From: Rosettibacter sp964572725
Lineage (GTDB): Bacteria; Bacteroidota; Ignavibacteria; Ignavibacteriales; Melioribacteraceae
DNA length: 64,000 nt
Assembly: GCA_964572725.1 (NCBI GenBank)
Contig: CAZNFW010000014.1
Location: 1 to 64,000 of the forward strand
Reading direction: 5' to 3'
In this document: positions 53,600-62,682 of the stretch, piece by piece
Numbering within the stretch: the stretch's first letter is position 1
Layout of the letters: the number at the start of each line of letters is the position of its first letter
Notes under the pieces: model-generated
Databases searched by the model: none
Told to the model about the DNA's origin: nothing
The model's input: the letters and a program-made list of their open reading frames with translations, nothing else
Translations under genes and position numbers: made by a program

Positions 53600-55146
53600 A
53601 AGGACAAAATTTAGCAGCAATTGATCTCGGGACAAATTCATTTCATTTGATTGTTGTTAAAATTGCAGATAACGGAAATTTTGAAATTATTGATAGAGAA
53701 AAAGAAGTAATTAGATTGGGCGAGGGCAGTGGTGGTGACATAAAAGTTATTCTCCCAGAAGCAATTGAGCGGGCAATAAATTGTCTGAAGAGATTTAAAG
53801 GTATTGCAGAATCTTACAATGCGAAAATTCGTGCTGTTGCTACAAGTGCAGTTAGAGAAGCTCATAATAAAAACGAATTCATACAAAAGGTTAATGATGA
53901 AATTGGAATAGAAATAGAAGTTATAAGCGGCTTTGAAGAAGCACGATTAATTTATCTTGGTGCATTAAAAGCATTGCCAATTTATAATAAGAAGGTGCTT
54001 CTTATAGATATTGGGGGAGGAAGCACAGAATTTTTAATTGGAGAAAAAGGGAATCCAATTTATTCTATAAGCCTAAAAATTGGAGCGGTTAGATTATCAC
54101 AAAAATTTTTTCCGGATTATATCCTTTCTGATACTCGAATTAAGGAATGTCAGGAATGGGTTAAAGGTGAAATCTATCCAATCGTTCATCATCTTTTAAA
54201 AGAAGGATTTGAATTAATAGTTGGTTCATCTGGAACGATTATGTCTACAGGACAAATGATTAATGCATTAAAAAAAGTTAACTCAAATTCAATTGTTAAT
54301 CTCAACAATTTTGTTTTTAATAAAAATGAATTAGAAAAAGTTGCTCGTGAGATTCTTAAAAGAAAAACACCAGATAAAAGAAAAAAAATTCCTGCAATGG
54401 ATGAAAAAAGAGCTGATATAATTCCTGCAGGAATAATTATACTCAAAACAATTTTTGATTTATTGAATATTCAGGAGATGACAATTTCAAATTATGCATT
54501 GAGAGAAGGAATTATCATTGATACACTTCAAAAACATGCTTCAGAATCTAATAAACCAATTCTTTCGGATATTAGAAAGGGATCAATTAACCATCTTGCA
54601 GAAAAGTGTAATTATGATAAAATACATTGCGAACATGTAGCAAAATTAGCATTGCAGTTATATGATAACTTGATAAATCTACATCAATTAGATAATGAAT
54701 ACAGAGAACTGCTGGAAGCAGCAGCAATTTTGCATGATGTGGGATATAATATTTCACATGCAAATCACCATCATCATAGTTATTATCTTATAAAAAACAG
54801 TGAGCTACTTGGCTTTAATGAAAATGAAATAGATATAATTGCTCATACAGCGAGATATCATCGTAAAAGTCATCCCAAACCAAGTCATATTGAATTTGAA
54901 ATGCTGCCAGGAAAAACAAAGCAAGTTATTAAAAAGTTATCTGCAATTTTAAGAATTGCTGATTCTTTTGATAGAACACATCGACAAATAATTAAAAATA
55001 TTAAAGCTGAAGTTAAAGGTGAGAATGTTTTACTTCATCTTGAATGTGATGAAAAATTAAAACCTGATATTGAAATATGGAATTTTGACAGACGCAAAGG
55101 ATTATTCGAAGAAGTTTATAAGAAAAATATTAAAATAAAAATTTGA
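53596..55146 (+). CDS. Ppx/GppA exopolyphosphatase with HD domain
   Basis: Phosphatase of 516 residues with an N-terminal ASKHA-fold module (AAIDLGTNSFHLIVVKI, LLIDIGGGSTEFLIGE, ELIVGSSGTIMSTGQMI) and a C-terminal HD-type domain (AAAILHDVGYNISHANHHHH). It degrades polyphosphate or pppGpp, thereby linking phosphate store and stringent response. No ppk is adjacent. The HD metal motif is well formed. The gene closes the operon that starts near folB. Confidence 0.92.
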   Translation: MKGQNLAAIDLGTNSFHLIVVKIADNGNFEIIDREKEVIRLGEGSGGDIKVILPEAIERAINCLKRFKGIAESYNAKIRAVATSAVREAHNKNEFIQKVNDEIGIEIEVISGFEEARLIYLGALKALPIYNKKVLLIDIGGGSTEFLIGEKGNPIYSISLKIGAVRLSQKFFPDYILSDTRIKECQEWVKGEIYPIVHHLLKEGFELIVGSSGTIMSTGQMINALKKVNSNSIVNLNNFVFNKNELEKVAREILKRKTPDKRKKIPAMDEKRADIIPAGIIILKTIFDLLNIQEMTISNYALREGIIIDTLQKHASESNKPILSDIRKGSINHLAEKCNYDKIHCEHVAKLALQLYDNLINLHQLDNEYRELLEAAAILHDVGYNISHANHHHHSYYLIKNSELLGFNENEIDIIAHTARYHRKSHPKPSHIEFEMLPGKTKQVIKKLSAILRIADSFDRTHRQIIKNIKAEVKGENVLLHLECDEKLKPDIEIWNFDRRKGLFEEVYKKNIKIKI

Positions 55147-55218
55147 TGTATTGATTTATTAAAAAAGTTTTTAATAAAAATATTTTGTAAGCATTTTTAT
55201 AAAACATAAATCTTTGTT

Positions 55219-55251
55219 TTTGCATAATAGATAATCACTTAGTTATATTTG
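55219..55251 (+). promoter_or_regulatory. Bacteroidota-type promoter for asnS-nuo
   Basis: TTTTTG ending at 55222 and TATATTTG at 55244-55251 are 21 bases apart; the -7 box is an exact TAnnTTTG. It would start the asnS message about 25 bases upstream of the ATG. Confidence 0.55.
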
Positions 55252-55280
55252 AAAAAATAAAATTCGAGAATTTCCAGATA

Positions 55281-56579
55281 ATGAGACCTGCTGTTTATAT
55301 TAAAGATTTATCAAAACATGTCGGGGAAGAAGTAACACTTAAAGGATGGCTTTATAATAAAAGGTCAAGTGGAAAAATCAAATTTTTGATTTTACGTGAC
55401 GGCTCTGGTTATACTCAATGTGTAGTTGTAAAAAATAATGTCAGCGACGAAGTATTTGAGATAGCAGACAAGATTACACAGGAATCATCATTTGAAGTTA
55501 AGGGAAAAGTTAGAGCAGAAAGTCGTGCTATTGGTGGTTATGAGCTTGATGTAACAGACCTTAAGTTAATTTCTCTTTCCCAGGATTATCCAATTACACC
55601 AAAAGAGCATGGCATAGAATTTCTAATGGACAATCGCCATCTCTGGGTGCGCTCAAAAAAACAAGTTGCAATCTTAAAAATTCGTCATCGAATTGTTAAA
55701 GCAATTCGAGATTTCTTTGATTCACATGGGTTTACTCTTTTTGACCCGCCAATTATTACTCCTAATGCCTGTGAAGGAACTTCTACTTTATTTGAAATGG
55801 ATTACTTTGATTTAGGTAAAGCTTATCTTACTCAATCAGGACAATTGTATGCCGAAAGCGGTGCAATGGCACTTGGTAAAGTTTATTCTTTTGGTCCGAC
55901 TTTTCGAGCAGAGAAATCAAAAACAAGAAGACACCTTACAGAATTCTGGATGGTTGAACCAGAAATGGCTTTTTATGATTTAAATGATAATATGGACCTT
56001 GCAGAAGAGTTTCTGGAATATGTTGTTCAAACTGTGCTTGAAGATAAAAAAGAAGAACTTAAAGAACTAGAGCGGGATACTTCAAAGCTTGAAAAAGTTG
56101 TTCGTCCTTTCCCAAGAATAACTTATGATGAAGCAGTAGAAATTCTTAAAAAGAATGGCATCGATTTTCAATGGGGTAACGATTTTGGCGGCGGAGATGA
56201 AACAATAATTTCTGAACAATTTGACAGACCTGTAATGGTGCATCATTATCCTGCTGAAGTAAAAGCATTTTATATGAAACGAGATCCAGAAAATCCTAAA
56301 CTTGCTTTAGCTGTAGATGTTCTTGCACCAGAAGGTTACGGAGAAATTATTGGCGGAAGTCAACGCGAAGACGATTTGAATTTGTTAATCGAAAGAATTA
56401 AAGAACATAATCTGCCGCAAGAATATTTTGAATGGTATCTGGATTTGAGAAGATATGGTTCTGTCCCTCATTCCGGTTTTGGTCTGGGCCTTGAAAGAAC
56501 AGTAAGCTGGATTTGCGGTCTTGAACACTTAAGAGAAGCTATTCCATTCCCAAGAATGATTTACAGGAATACACCATAA
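55281..56579 (+). CDS. asnS: Asparaginyl-tRNA synthetase
   Basis: Class II aminoacyl-tRNA synthetase of 432 residues. An N-terminal OB fold (GEEVTLKGWLYNKRSSGKIK) binds the anticodon. Motif 2 is FGPTFRAEKSKTRRHLTEFW, and motif 3 is SGFGLGLERTVSWICG. AsnRS and AspRS are alike; KARHLTEF-like AEKSKTRRHLTEF and the compact length without the bacterial AspRS insertion favour AsnRS. nuoJ begins at the base after its stop codon. Confidence 0.95.
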   Translation: MRPAVYIKDLSKHVGEEVTLKGWLYNKRSSGKIKFLILRDGSGYTQCVVVKNNVSDEVFEIADKITQESSFEVKGKVRAESRAIGGYELDVTDLKLISLSQDYPITPKEHGIEFLMDNRHLWVRSKKQVAILKIRHRIVKAIRDFFDSHGFTLFDPPIITPNACEGTSTLFEMDYFDLGKAYLTQSGQLYAESGAMALGKVYSFGPTFRAEKSKTRRHLTEFWMVEPEMAFYDLNDNMDLAEEFLEYVVQTVLEDKKEELKELERDTSKLEKVVRPFPRITYDEAVEILKKNGIDFQWGNDFGGGDETIISEQFDRPVMVHHYPAEVKAFYMKRDPENPKLALAVDVLAPEGYGEIIGGSQREDDLNLLIERIKEHNLPQEYFEWYLDLRRYGSVPHSGFGLGLERTVSWICGLEHLREAIPFPRMIYRNTP

Positions 56580-57095
56580 ATGAATTTGCAAGTTATACTT
56601 TTTATAATTCTTTCTTTAATTGCTGCAGTTTCATCTATAATGATGATAACAAGAAGAAATGCAGTAATCAGTGCTTTATTTCTTATATTGAATTTCTTTG
56701 CACTTGCCGGTCTTTATTTATTGCTTAATGCACAATTTATTGCTGTGGTCCAGATTATAGTTTATGCAGGTGCAATAATGGTTCTTTTCTTATTTGTGAT
56801 TATGTTGTTAAGAACAGACAACGAATCATCAATATTAAGTAATAATAAATCATTAAAATATTTTGCTATAGCTCTTGGAATTTTTGTATTCATTCAAATT
56901 GCATATTTGATTTCTTATGGAAAACCTTCAAGAAAATTAACTCCCAATGAAGAATTGAGTGTAAAGGTAGGGACTATTCAAAATATTGGTAAAGAATTAT
57001 ATACAAACTACTTTATTCCATTTGAAGCAGCTGGATTTTTGCTGCTTGCTGCAACAATCGGAGCAATTATTCTTGCAAAGAAAAAATTTGAATAA
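56580..57095 (+). CDS. nuoJ: NADH-quinone oxidoreductase subunit J
   Basis: Membrane subunit of complex I with five helices, 171 residues. The conserved third-helix motif is present in VQIIVYAGAIMVLFLFVIML. The C terminus extends to a sixth hydrophobic segment (GFLLLAATIGAIILAKK). It starts immediately after asnS with no gap and no ribosome site of its own, so it is translated by coupling. It heads a JKLMN block; nuoA-I are not in the window. Confidence 0.95.
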   Translation: MNLQVILFIILSLIAAVSSIMMITRRNAVISALFLILNFFALAGLYLLLNAQFIAVVQIIVYAGAIMVLFLFVIMLLRTDNESSILSNNKSLKYFAIALGIFVFIQIAYLISYGKPSRKLTPNEELSVKVGTIQNIGKELYTNYFIPFEAAGFLLLAATIGAIILAKKKFE

Positions 57096-57113
57096 CTTAA
57101 CTGTGGAAAGAGT

Positions 57114-57422
57114 ATGTCGTCTATTCCAATTGAATATTACTTAATATTAAGTGCATTTATGTTTATTGTAGGTGTTGTTGGTGTACTGATTAGAAGAAAT
57201 GCAATTATAGTATTTATGTGTATTGAACTTATGCTTAACTCTGCTAATTTGGCTTTAGTTACTTTTTCATCTTATCTAGGAAATCCTGCTGGTCAGGTTT
57301 TTGTATTTTTTATTATGACTGTTGCAGCAGCCGAAGCAGCAGTAGGACTGGCAATTATAATTGCTATATTTAGAAATAAAATGACTGTTAATATTGACGA
57401 AATAAATATCTTTAAGTGGTAA
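57114..57422 (+). CDS. nuoK: NADH-quinone oxidoreductase subunit K
   Basis: Small complex I subunit of 102 residues with three helices. The two glutamates used in proton transfer are found in NAIIVFMCIELMLNSANLAL and TVAAAEAAVGLAI. The length is standard. A GGAAAG site lies before the ATG. Confidence 0.96.
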   Translation: MSSIPIEYYLILSAFMFIVGVVGVLIRRNAIIVFMCIELMLNSANLALVTFSSYLGNPAGQVFVFFIMTVAAAEAAVGLAIIIAIFRNKMTVNIDEINIFKW

Positions 57423-57428
57423 TTGCTG

Positions 57429-59369
57429 ATGATTAATTACATTTACCTTGCAGTAATTTTCCCATTAATTGGATTTTTAATTAATGGACTTTTTGGAAGA
57501 AAGATAAAAAACGAAATTATTATTGGAATTATTGGAAGTTCAGCTGTAGGCTTAGCTTTCATAATTTCATTAGGTGCATTTCTTCAAACATTATCATTGC
57601 CTGTCGATCAGAGAGCAAATACTGTAGAATTATTTACATGGCTTTCTGCAAATGGATTGAATATAAAATTTGCATATCTCGTCGATCAACTTTCTTTAAC
57701 AATGTCTTTAATTGTAACCGGGGTAGGATTTTTAATACATGTTTATTCAATCGGTTACATGCATGGAGATAAAGGATTCTGGAGATTTTTTGCATATCTT
57801 AATCTTTTCATCTTTGCGATGATGAATTTAGTTTTAGGCGATAATTTTGTTGTTCTTTTTCTCGGATGGGAAGGAGTAGGACTTTGTTCTTATTTATTAA
57901 TTGGATTCTGGTATGATAAAAAGTTTGAAAAAAGTACAACAGCAGATGCCGCAAAAAAAGCTTTTATTGTAAATAGAATTGGCGACTTCGGTTTTTTACT
58001 CGGCATCTTCTTGATTTATTATACTTTTGATTCTCTGAATTTTATTGAAGTATTTTCAAAAGTACAGTCATTATCAGTAAATGAAACAACATTTAGTTTA
58101 ATTGCTCTCTTCCTTTTTATAGGGGCTACTGGTAAATCAGCTCAAATTCCATTATATGTCTGGTTACCCGATGCAATGGCTGGACCAACCCCGGTATCAG
58201 CCTTAATTCATGCAGCTACTATGGTTACTGCAGGAGTTTACATGGTTTCAAGAGCGTCAATATTATTCGCATCTGCTCCTGCAATTATGATGCTTGTTGC
58301 TGTAGTTGGATTGTTGACTGCTTTATTTGCAGCTTCGATAGGATTGGTACAGAATGATTTTAAAAAAATTCTTGCATATTCAACAATCAGTCAGCTTGGA
58401 TACATGTTTTTAGCTGCAGGTGTCGGAGCTTTCAGCGCATCGATTTTTCATGTGATGACACATGCATTTTTCAAAGCATTGCTTTTTCTTGGTGCTGGTT
58501 CTGTTATTCATGGTATGCATGAAGAACAGAATATTCAAAAATACGGCGGCTTGAAAAAATATATGCCTAAAACTTATGCAACTTTTTTAATTGCAGCTCT
58601 TGCAATTTCAGGATTTCCAGGATTATCAGGATTTTTTAGCAAAGATGAAATTTTATGGTATGCTTATGCAAATGGTGGTTTTATTTTTTGGTTAATTGCA
58701 GCTTTTACTGCAATGTTAACAGCATTTTATGTTTTCAGGCTTTTCTCGCTTACATTTCTAGGTGAAGAAAGATTTGACCATCATAAAATTCATCCTCATG
58801 AATCACCTGCAGTAATGACAATCCCCTTAATTATTCTTGCTGTTTTATCTGTATTTGGAGGATATGTAGGAATCCCGGAAATATTTTCAGGAGAAAATGG
58901 AAATTTATTTGAAAAATGGCTTGCACCTGTTTATGAACCTGCAGAACAAAAAATGATGCACTATGGTTTGCATACTCATGCTCAGGAAATACTATTGATG
59001 ACAATTTCAGTTATACTTGCATTGAGCTCAATTTACTTTGCTCTTTATGTTTATACAAAAAATAAAAACATTGCAGAAAATATTTCTCTTAAATTCCGGA
59101 AATTTTATAATCTTTTGTTGAATAAATATTATGTAGATGAAATTTATGATGCAACAGTAGTCAAACCAATAGTAAAAGGTTCAGAGCAAGTTTTATGGAA
59201 ATTTACAGATTCATTTATTATCGATGGAATTGTAAATGGTGTTGCTAAAATAACAGCGATAATTTCTGAATATATAAGAAAGATTCAAACCGGTATAGCA
59301 CAGTTTTATGCTTTGGTATTTGTCGCAGGAATTGCAGCAGTCCTTTTATGGATTATATTAACTTTATAA
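57429..59369 (+). CDS. nuoL: NADH-quinone oxidoreductase subunit L
   Basis: Largest proton-pumping subunit of complex I, an antiporter-like protein of about 646 residues. FLGWEGVGLCSYLLIGFWY and YVWLPDAMAGPTPVSALIHA carry the conserved Glu-Lys pair, and VQNDFKKILAYSTISQLGYM is the antiporter signature. The C-terminal extension, which forms the long lateral helix along the membrane arm, is present. I start at the ATG; a TTG two codons earlier is possible but weaker. Confidence 0.96.
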   Translation: MINYIYLAVIFPLIGFLINGLFGRKIKNEIIIGIIGSSAVGLAFIISLGAFLQTLSLPVDQRANTVELFTWLSANGLNIKFAYLVDQLSLTMSLIVTGVGFLIHVYSIGYMHGDKGFWRFFAYLNLFIFAMMNLVLGDNFVVLFLGWEGVGLCSYLLIGFWYDKKFEKSTTADAAKKAFIVNRIGDFGFLLGIFLIYYTFDSLNFIEVFSKVQSLSVNETTFSLIALFLFIGATGKSAQIPLYVWLPDAMAGPTPVSALIHAATMVTAGVYMVSRASILFASAPAIMMLVAVVGLLTALFAASIGLVQNDFKKILAYSTISQLGYMFLAAGVGAFSASIFHVMTHAFFKALLFLGAGSVIHGMHEEQNIQKYGGLKKYMPKTYATFLIAALAISGFPGLSGFFSKDEILWYAYANGGFIFWLIAAFTAMLTAFYVFRLFSLTFLGEERFDHHKIHPHESPAVMTIPLIILAVLSVFGGYVGIPEIFSGENGNLFEKWLAPVYEPAEQKMMHYGLHTHAQEILLMTISVILALSSIYFALYVYTKNKNIAENISLKFRKFYNLLLNKYYVDEIYDATVVKPIVKGSEQVLWKFTDSFIIDGIVNGVAKITAIISEYIRKIQTGIAQFYALVFVAGIAAVLLWIILTL

Positions 59370-59394
59370 AATTTTTATCTAAACCTAAGTATTA

Positions 59395-60930
59395 ATGGAG
59401 AATATGCAGGAAAATCTAATTTTAACATATTTACTAATAATTCCGATAATTGGAAGTGTGCTTGTTCTTTTTTTTGATGAAGAACAGAGAAAAATTATTC
59501 GATGGTTTGGATTTTTTATTTCAGTAATTGCTTTTATAATTTCTTTAATTGCATATAATCAATTTAATCCCAGCGAAGTGCAATTTCAGCTGGTTCATAA
59601 AGTTTTATGGATTAAAAGTTTGAATATAAGTTATCATGTAGGTATTGATGGAATATCATTAATATTAATTTTACTTACCACCTTTTTAACTCCTTTAACA
59701 CTTCTTTCAACATGGAAAGCAATTGAGAAAAATGTAAAAATGTTTACATTCTCAATGCTTCTGCTTGAAGCTGGTATGCTTGGTGTATTTATGGCCCTCG
59801 ATATTTTCCTGTTTTATATTTTCTGGGAAGCAATGTTAATTCCAATGTATTTCATTATAGGAATATGGGGAGGAGAAAGGAGAATTTATGCTTCTATCAA
59901 ATTCTTTCTTTATACAATGTTTGGAAGTTTGTTAATGCTTGTTGCAATTATATGGCTTGCTGTTTATGCTTCAAATCAAACAGGAACTTTTACAACAAAT
60001 CTATTAGACTTATATAAAGTAAGCCCAACTATTGCTCAAGAAATTCAAAATTGGATGTTTCTTGCTTTCTTTTTAAGCTTTGCTATAAAAGTGCCAATAT
60101 TTCCACTGCATACTTGGCTGCCGGATGCACATGTCGAAGCTCCAACTGCAGGCTCGGTTATTTTAGCAGGTGTTTTACTCAAGATGGGTACATATGGTTT
60201 GGTTAGATTTTGTTTGCCATTATTTCCGCAGGCAGCTGTGCATTATGCTTCTTTTATTTCTGTCCTTGCTGTAATTGGGATTATTTATGGTGCACTTGTG
60301 TCAATGGTTCAACCTGATATGAAAAAATTGGTTGCTTATTCTTCAGTTTCGCATCTCGGTTTTGTTGTTCTTGGAATTTTTGCTATGACCGTAGAATCAA
60401 TGCAGGGAGCAATTATTCAGATGATAAATCATGGATTGTCAACTGGTGCTCTCTTCCTTTTAGTTGGAGTGTTGTATGAAAGAACACATCACCGCGAAAT
60501 CGAATACTATGGGGGAATTGCTAAAATTGTCCCTGTCTATTCTACTTTGTTGATGATAGTTTCTTTATCATCAATTGGATTACCCGGTTTAAATGGTTTT
60601 GTAGGTGAATTTTTGATTTTACTTGGTTCATTCAAATCTCAAGTCCTAAATAGTTGGTGGTATACAATATTTGCTGCTACGGGAGTTATCTTTGCTGCAG
60701 TATATTTATTATGGATGTATCAACGCGTTGTATTTGGTGAAGTAAAAAATACTAATTTATACGAAGAATTAAATGATATGAATAAACGTGAATTACTGGT
60801 ACTTCTGCCGATTATTTTAATGATTGTGTGGATAGGAATTTATCCTTCTACTTTTTTGAAATTAACTGAGGTTTCGGTACAATCAATTTTAAAAAATGTA
60901 AGTATCAATACATTTGATTTTTTGAAATAA
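59395..60930 (+). CDS. nuoM: NADH-quinone oxidoreductase subunit M
   Basis: Second antiporter-like subunit of complex I, 511 residues with about 14 helices. FYIFWEAMLIPMYFIIGIWG and HTWLPDAHVEAPTAGSVILA carry the conserved residues, and MVQPDMKKLVAYSSVSHLGF is the family signature. A second ATG lies three codons in. It is 25 bases after nuoL. Confidence 0.96.
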   Translation: MENMQENLILTYLLIIPIIGSVLVLFFDEEQRKIIRWFGFFISVIAFIISLIAYNQFNPSEVQFQLVHKVLWIKSLNISYHVGIDGISLILILLTTFLTPLTLLSTWKAIEKNVKMFTFSMLLLEAGMLGVFMALDIFLFYIFWEAMLIPMYFIIGIWGGERRIYASIKFFLYTMFGSLLMLVAIIWLAVYASNQTGTFTTNLLDLYKVSPTIAQEIQNWMFLAFFLSFAIKVPIFPLHTWLPDAHVEAPTAGSVILAGVLLKMGTYGLVRFCLPLFPQAAVHYASFISVLAVIGIIYGALVSMVQPDMKKLVAYSSVSHLGFVVLGIFAMTVESMQGAIIQMINHGLSTGALFLLVGVLYERTHHREIEYYGGIAKIVPVYSTLLMIVSLSSIGLPGLNGFVGEFLILLGSFKSQVLNSWWYTIFAATGVIFAAVYLLWMYQRVVFGEVKNTNLYEELNDMNKRELLVLLPIILMIVWIGIYPSTFLKLTEVSVQSILKNVSINTFDFLK

Positions 60931-60944
60931 TCAACTGAGTAACT

Positions 60945-62378
60945 ATGCCAGCAAATACTTCAGAATATTTAATGATTATGCCTTTTATTTTTTTAGGCGC
61001 TGCAATATTATTTTCAATTATTATTGAAATATCAATAAAAAAAAGCGAAGAAATTCTTCCATGGCTTACAATAATTTCTTTCTTTATTGTCTCTTTATAT
61101 TCTTTATTGAATATAAATAATCATGCAATTTTATTTAATGGGATGATGCAGGTTGGCGGGAAATCTGCAATATTTAATTTTATTTTCAATCTCGGTGCAA
61201 TGCTTATTACAATCAGTTCGATTGATTACATAAAGAAATACGGAACATATTATGGAGAGTATTACATTTTAATTCAATCCTCTGTACTGGGAATGATGAT
61301 TATGGCAGGCTCGAATGATTTAATAATGATTTTTCTTGGACTGGAATTAATGTCAATTTGTTTTTATGTACTTGCAGGAATTAATAGAAAGAAATTAACT
61401 GGAAACGAAGCTTCAATGAAATATTTTTTACTCGGAGCATTTGCTACTGGCTTTATTGTATACGGAATTGCATTAATTTATGGAGCTGCAAGTTCTACTA
61501 AAATTTCATTTTTAATGTCAAATTTTTCTAATCTGTTAACTAATGTAATTTTTATAACTGGATTCATTTTGTTCCTTATTGGATTTAGTTTCAAGATAGC
61601 TGCTGTCCCATTTCATATGTGGGTGCCAGATGTTTATCAGGGTTCTGCTACTACTGTTGCGGGTTTAATGTCAACAACAGGAAAGACAGCAGCATTTAGC
61701 GTACTAATCATAGCATTAACAACAATCTTTACAATAAATTCTCCAAACAATTTTAGAAATTATTTTGCGATAATTTCAACACTTTCCATGCTGCTCGGTA
61801 GTATAGCTGCTCTTTCTCAGAATAACCTGAAAAGAATGCTCGCTTATTCTTCAATTGCGCACGCAGGTTATATGACAATTGGTTTAGCTGCAGGAAATAT
61901 TGAAAGCATGGCTGGAATTATATTTTATCTTGCTGCGTATACTTTTATTAATATTGGTGCTTTTAGCATTATTTCAATTGTAGAAGGAGAAAATGACTCA
62001 CATATAGATATTGATTCATTTTCAGGTTTGCATTCTAAAAGTCCTGTACTTGCAGCATTGATGTCTTTATTTATGTTTGCACTTGCAGGTATTCCGCCAC
62101 TGGCTGGATTTTTTGGTAAATATTATGTCTTTTTAGGTGCAATTGAAAGCGGATTGACATGGCTTGCCATTATTGGTGTGCTGTCAAGTGTTATAAGCGT
62201 TTATTTTTATTTGCGGGTTGTTGTTTATATGTATTTCAAAGAACCAGTTCAAAACTTTCAGGTAGAAATTTCACCAGTCGCTTTAACTTCAGTAATAATT
62301 AGCAGTGCATTGGTTTTAATATTTGGAATTATGCCAGATTTACTGATGAATATTATCACATCAGTAATAAAATTATAA
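60945..62378 (+). CDS. nuoN: NADH-quinone oxidoreductase subunit N
   Basis: Third antiporter-like subunit, 477 residues. FLGLELMSICFYVLAGINR, FHMWVPDVYQGSATTVAGLM and LSQNNLKRMLAYSSIAHAGY are the conserved segments. It ends the J-K-L-M-N block. A GTAAG/CTTAC-type weak hairpin after the stop (about 62393-62435) may end the transcript. Confidence 0.96.
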   Translation: MPANTSEYLMIMPFIFLGAAILFSIIIEISIKKSEEILPWLTIISFFIVSLYSLLNINNHAILFNGMMQVGGKSAIFNFIFNLGAMLITISSIDYIKKYGTYYGEYYILIQSSVLGMMIMAGSNDLIMIFLGLELMSICFYVLAGINRKKLTGNEASMKYFLLGAFATGFIVYGIALIYGAASSTKISFLMSNFSNLLTNVIFITGFILFLIGFSFKIAAVPFHMWVPDVYQGSATTVAGLMSTTGKTAAFSVLIIALTTIFTINSPNNFRNYFAIISTLSMLLGSIAALSQNNLKRMLAYSSIAHAGYMTIGLAAGNIESMAGIIFYLAAYTFINIGAFSIISIVEGENDSHIDIDSFSGLHSKSPVLAALMSLFMFALAGIPPLAGFFGKYYVFLGAIESGLTWLAIIGVLSSVISVYFYLRVVVYMYFKEPVQNFQVEISPVALTSVIISSALVLIFGIMPDLLMNIITSVIKL

Positions 62379-62682
62379 TTTGATGATAAGAGAAATTATT
62401 TTTCTTACTTTTGCATGAGTAAGTAATTTCATCTGGAAAACTATCTTTATAAACTTGCTAGCTGATTCTTGCTAAAAAAATGAATGTTAAGAAGTAATAA
62501 AATTTCAGAAAATAAAAATCTTATTGCTCAAAAAAATTTCTTAGTATGTTAATATCAAAAAGTGAGTGATTTATTTTTTCTATTTCACAAAACATTAGAA
62601 AAATTTTTGTGTAAATATTTTATTAAAAGCTTATAAACGGAAAAATAATTTTTAATAAAAAAATATAAAATTCTATTACAAT
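62379..62682. other. AT-rich gap between nuoN and the hydrate-repair gene
   Basis: About 300 bases without a gene. Near the left edge GAAATTA ... TAATTTC with an inner CTTAC ... GTAAG makes an imperfect hairpin that may act as a terminator. I see no other ordered feature, and no clear ribosome site before the next ATG. Confidence 0.4.
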
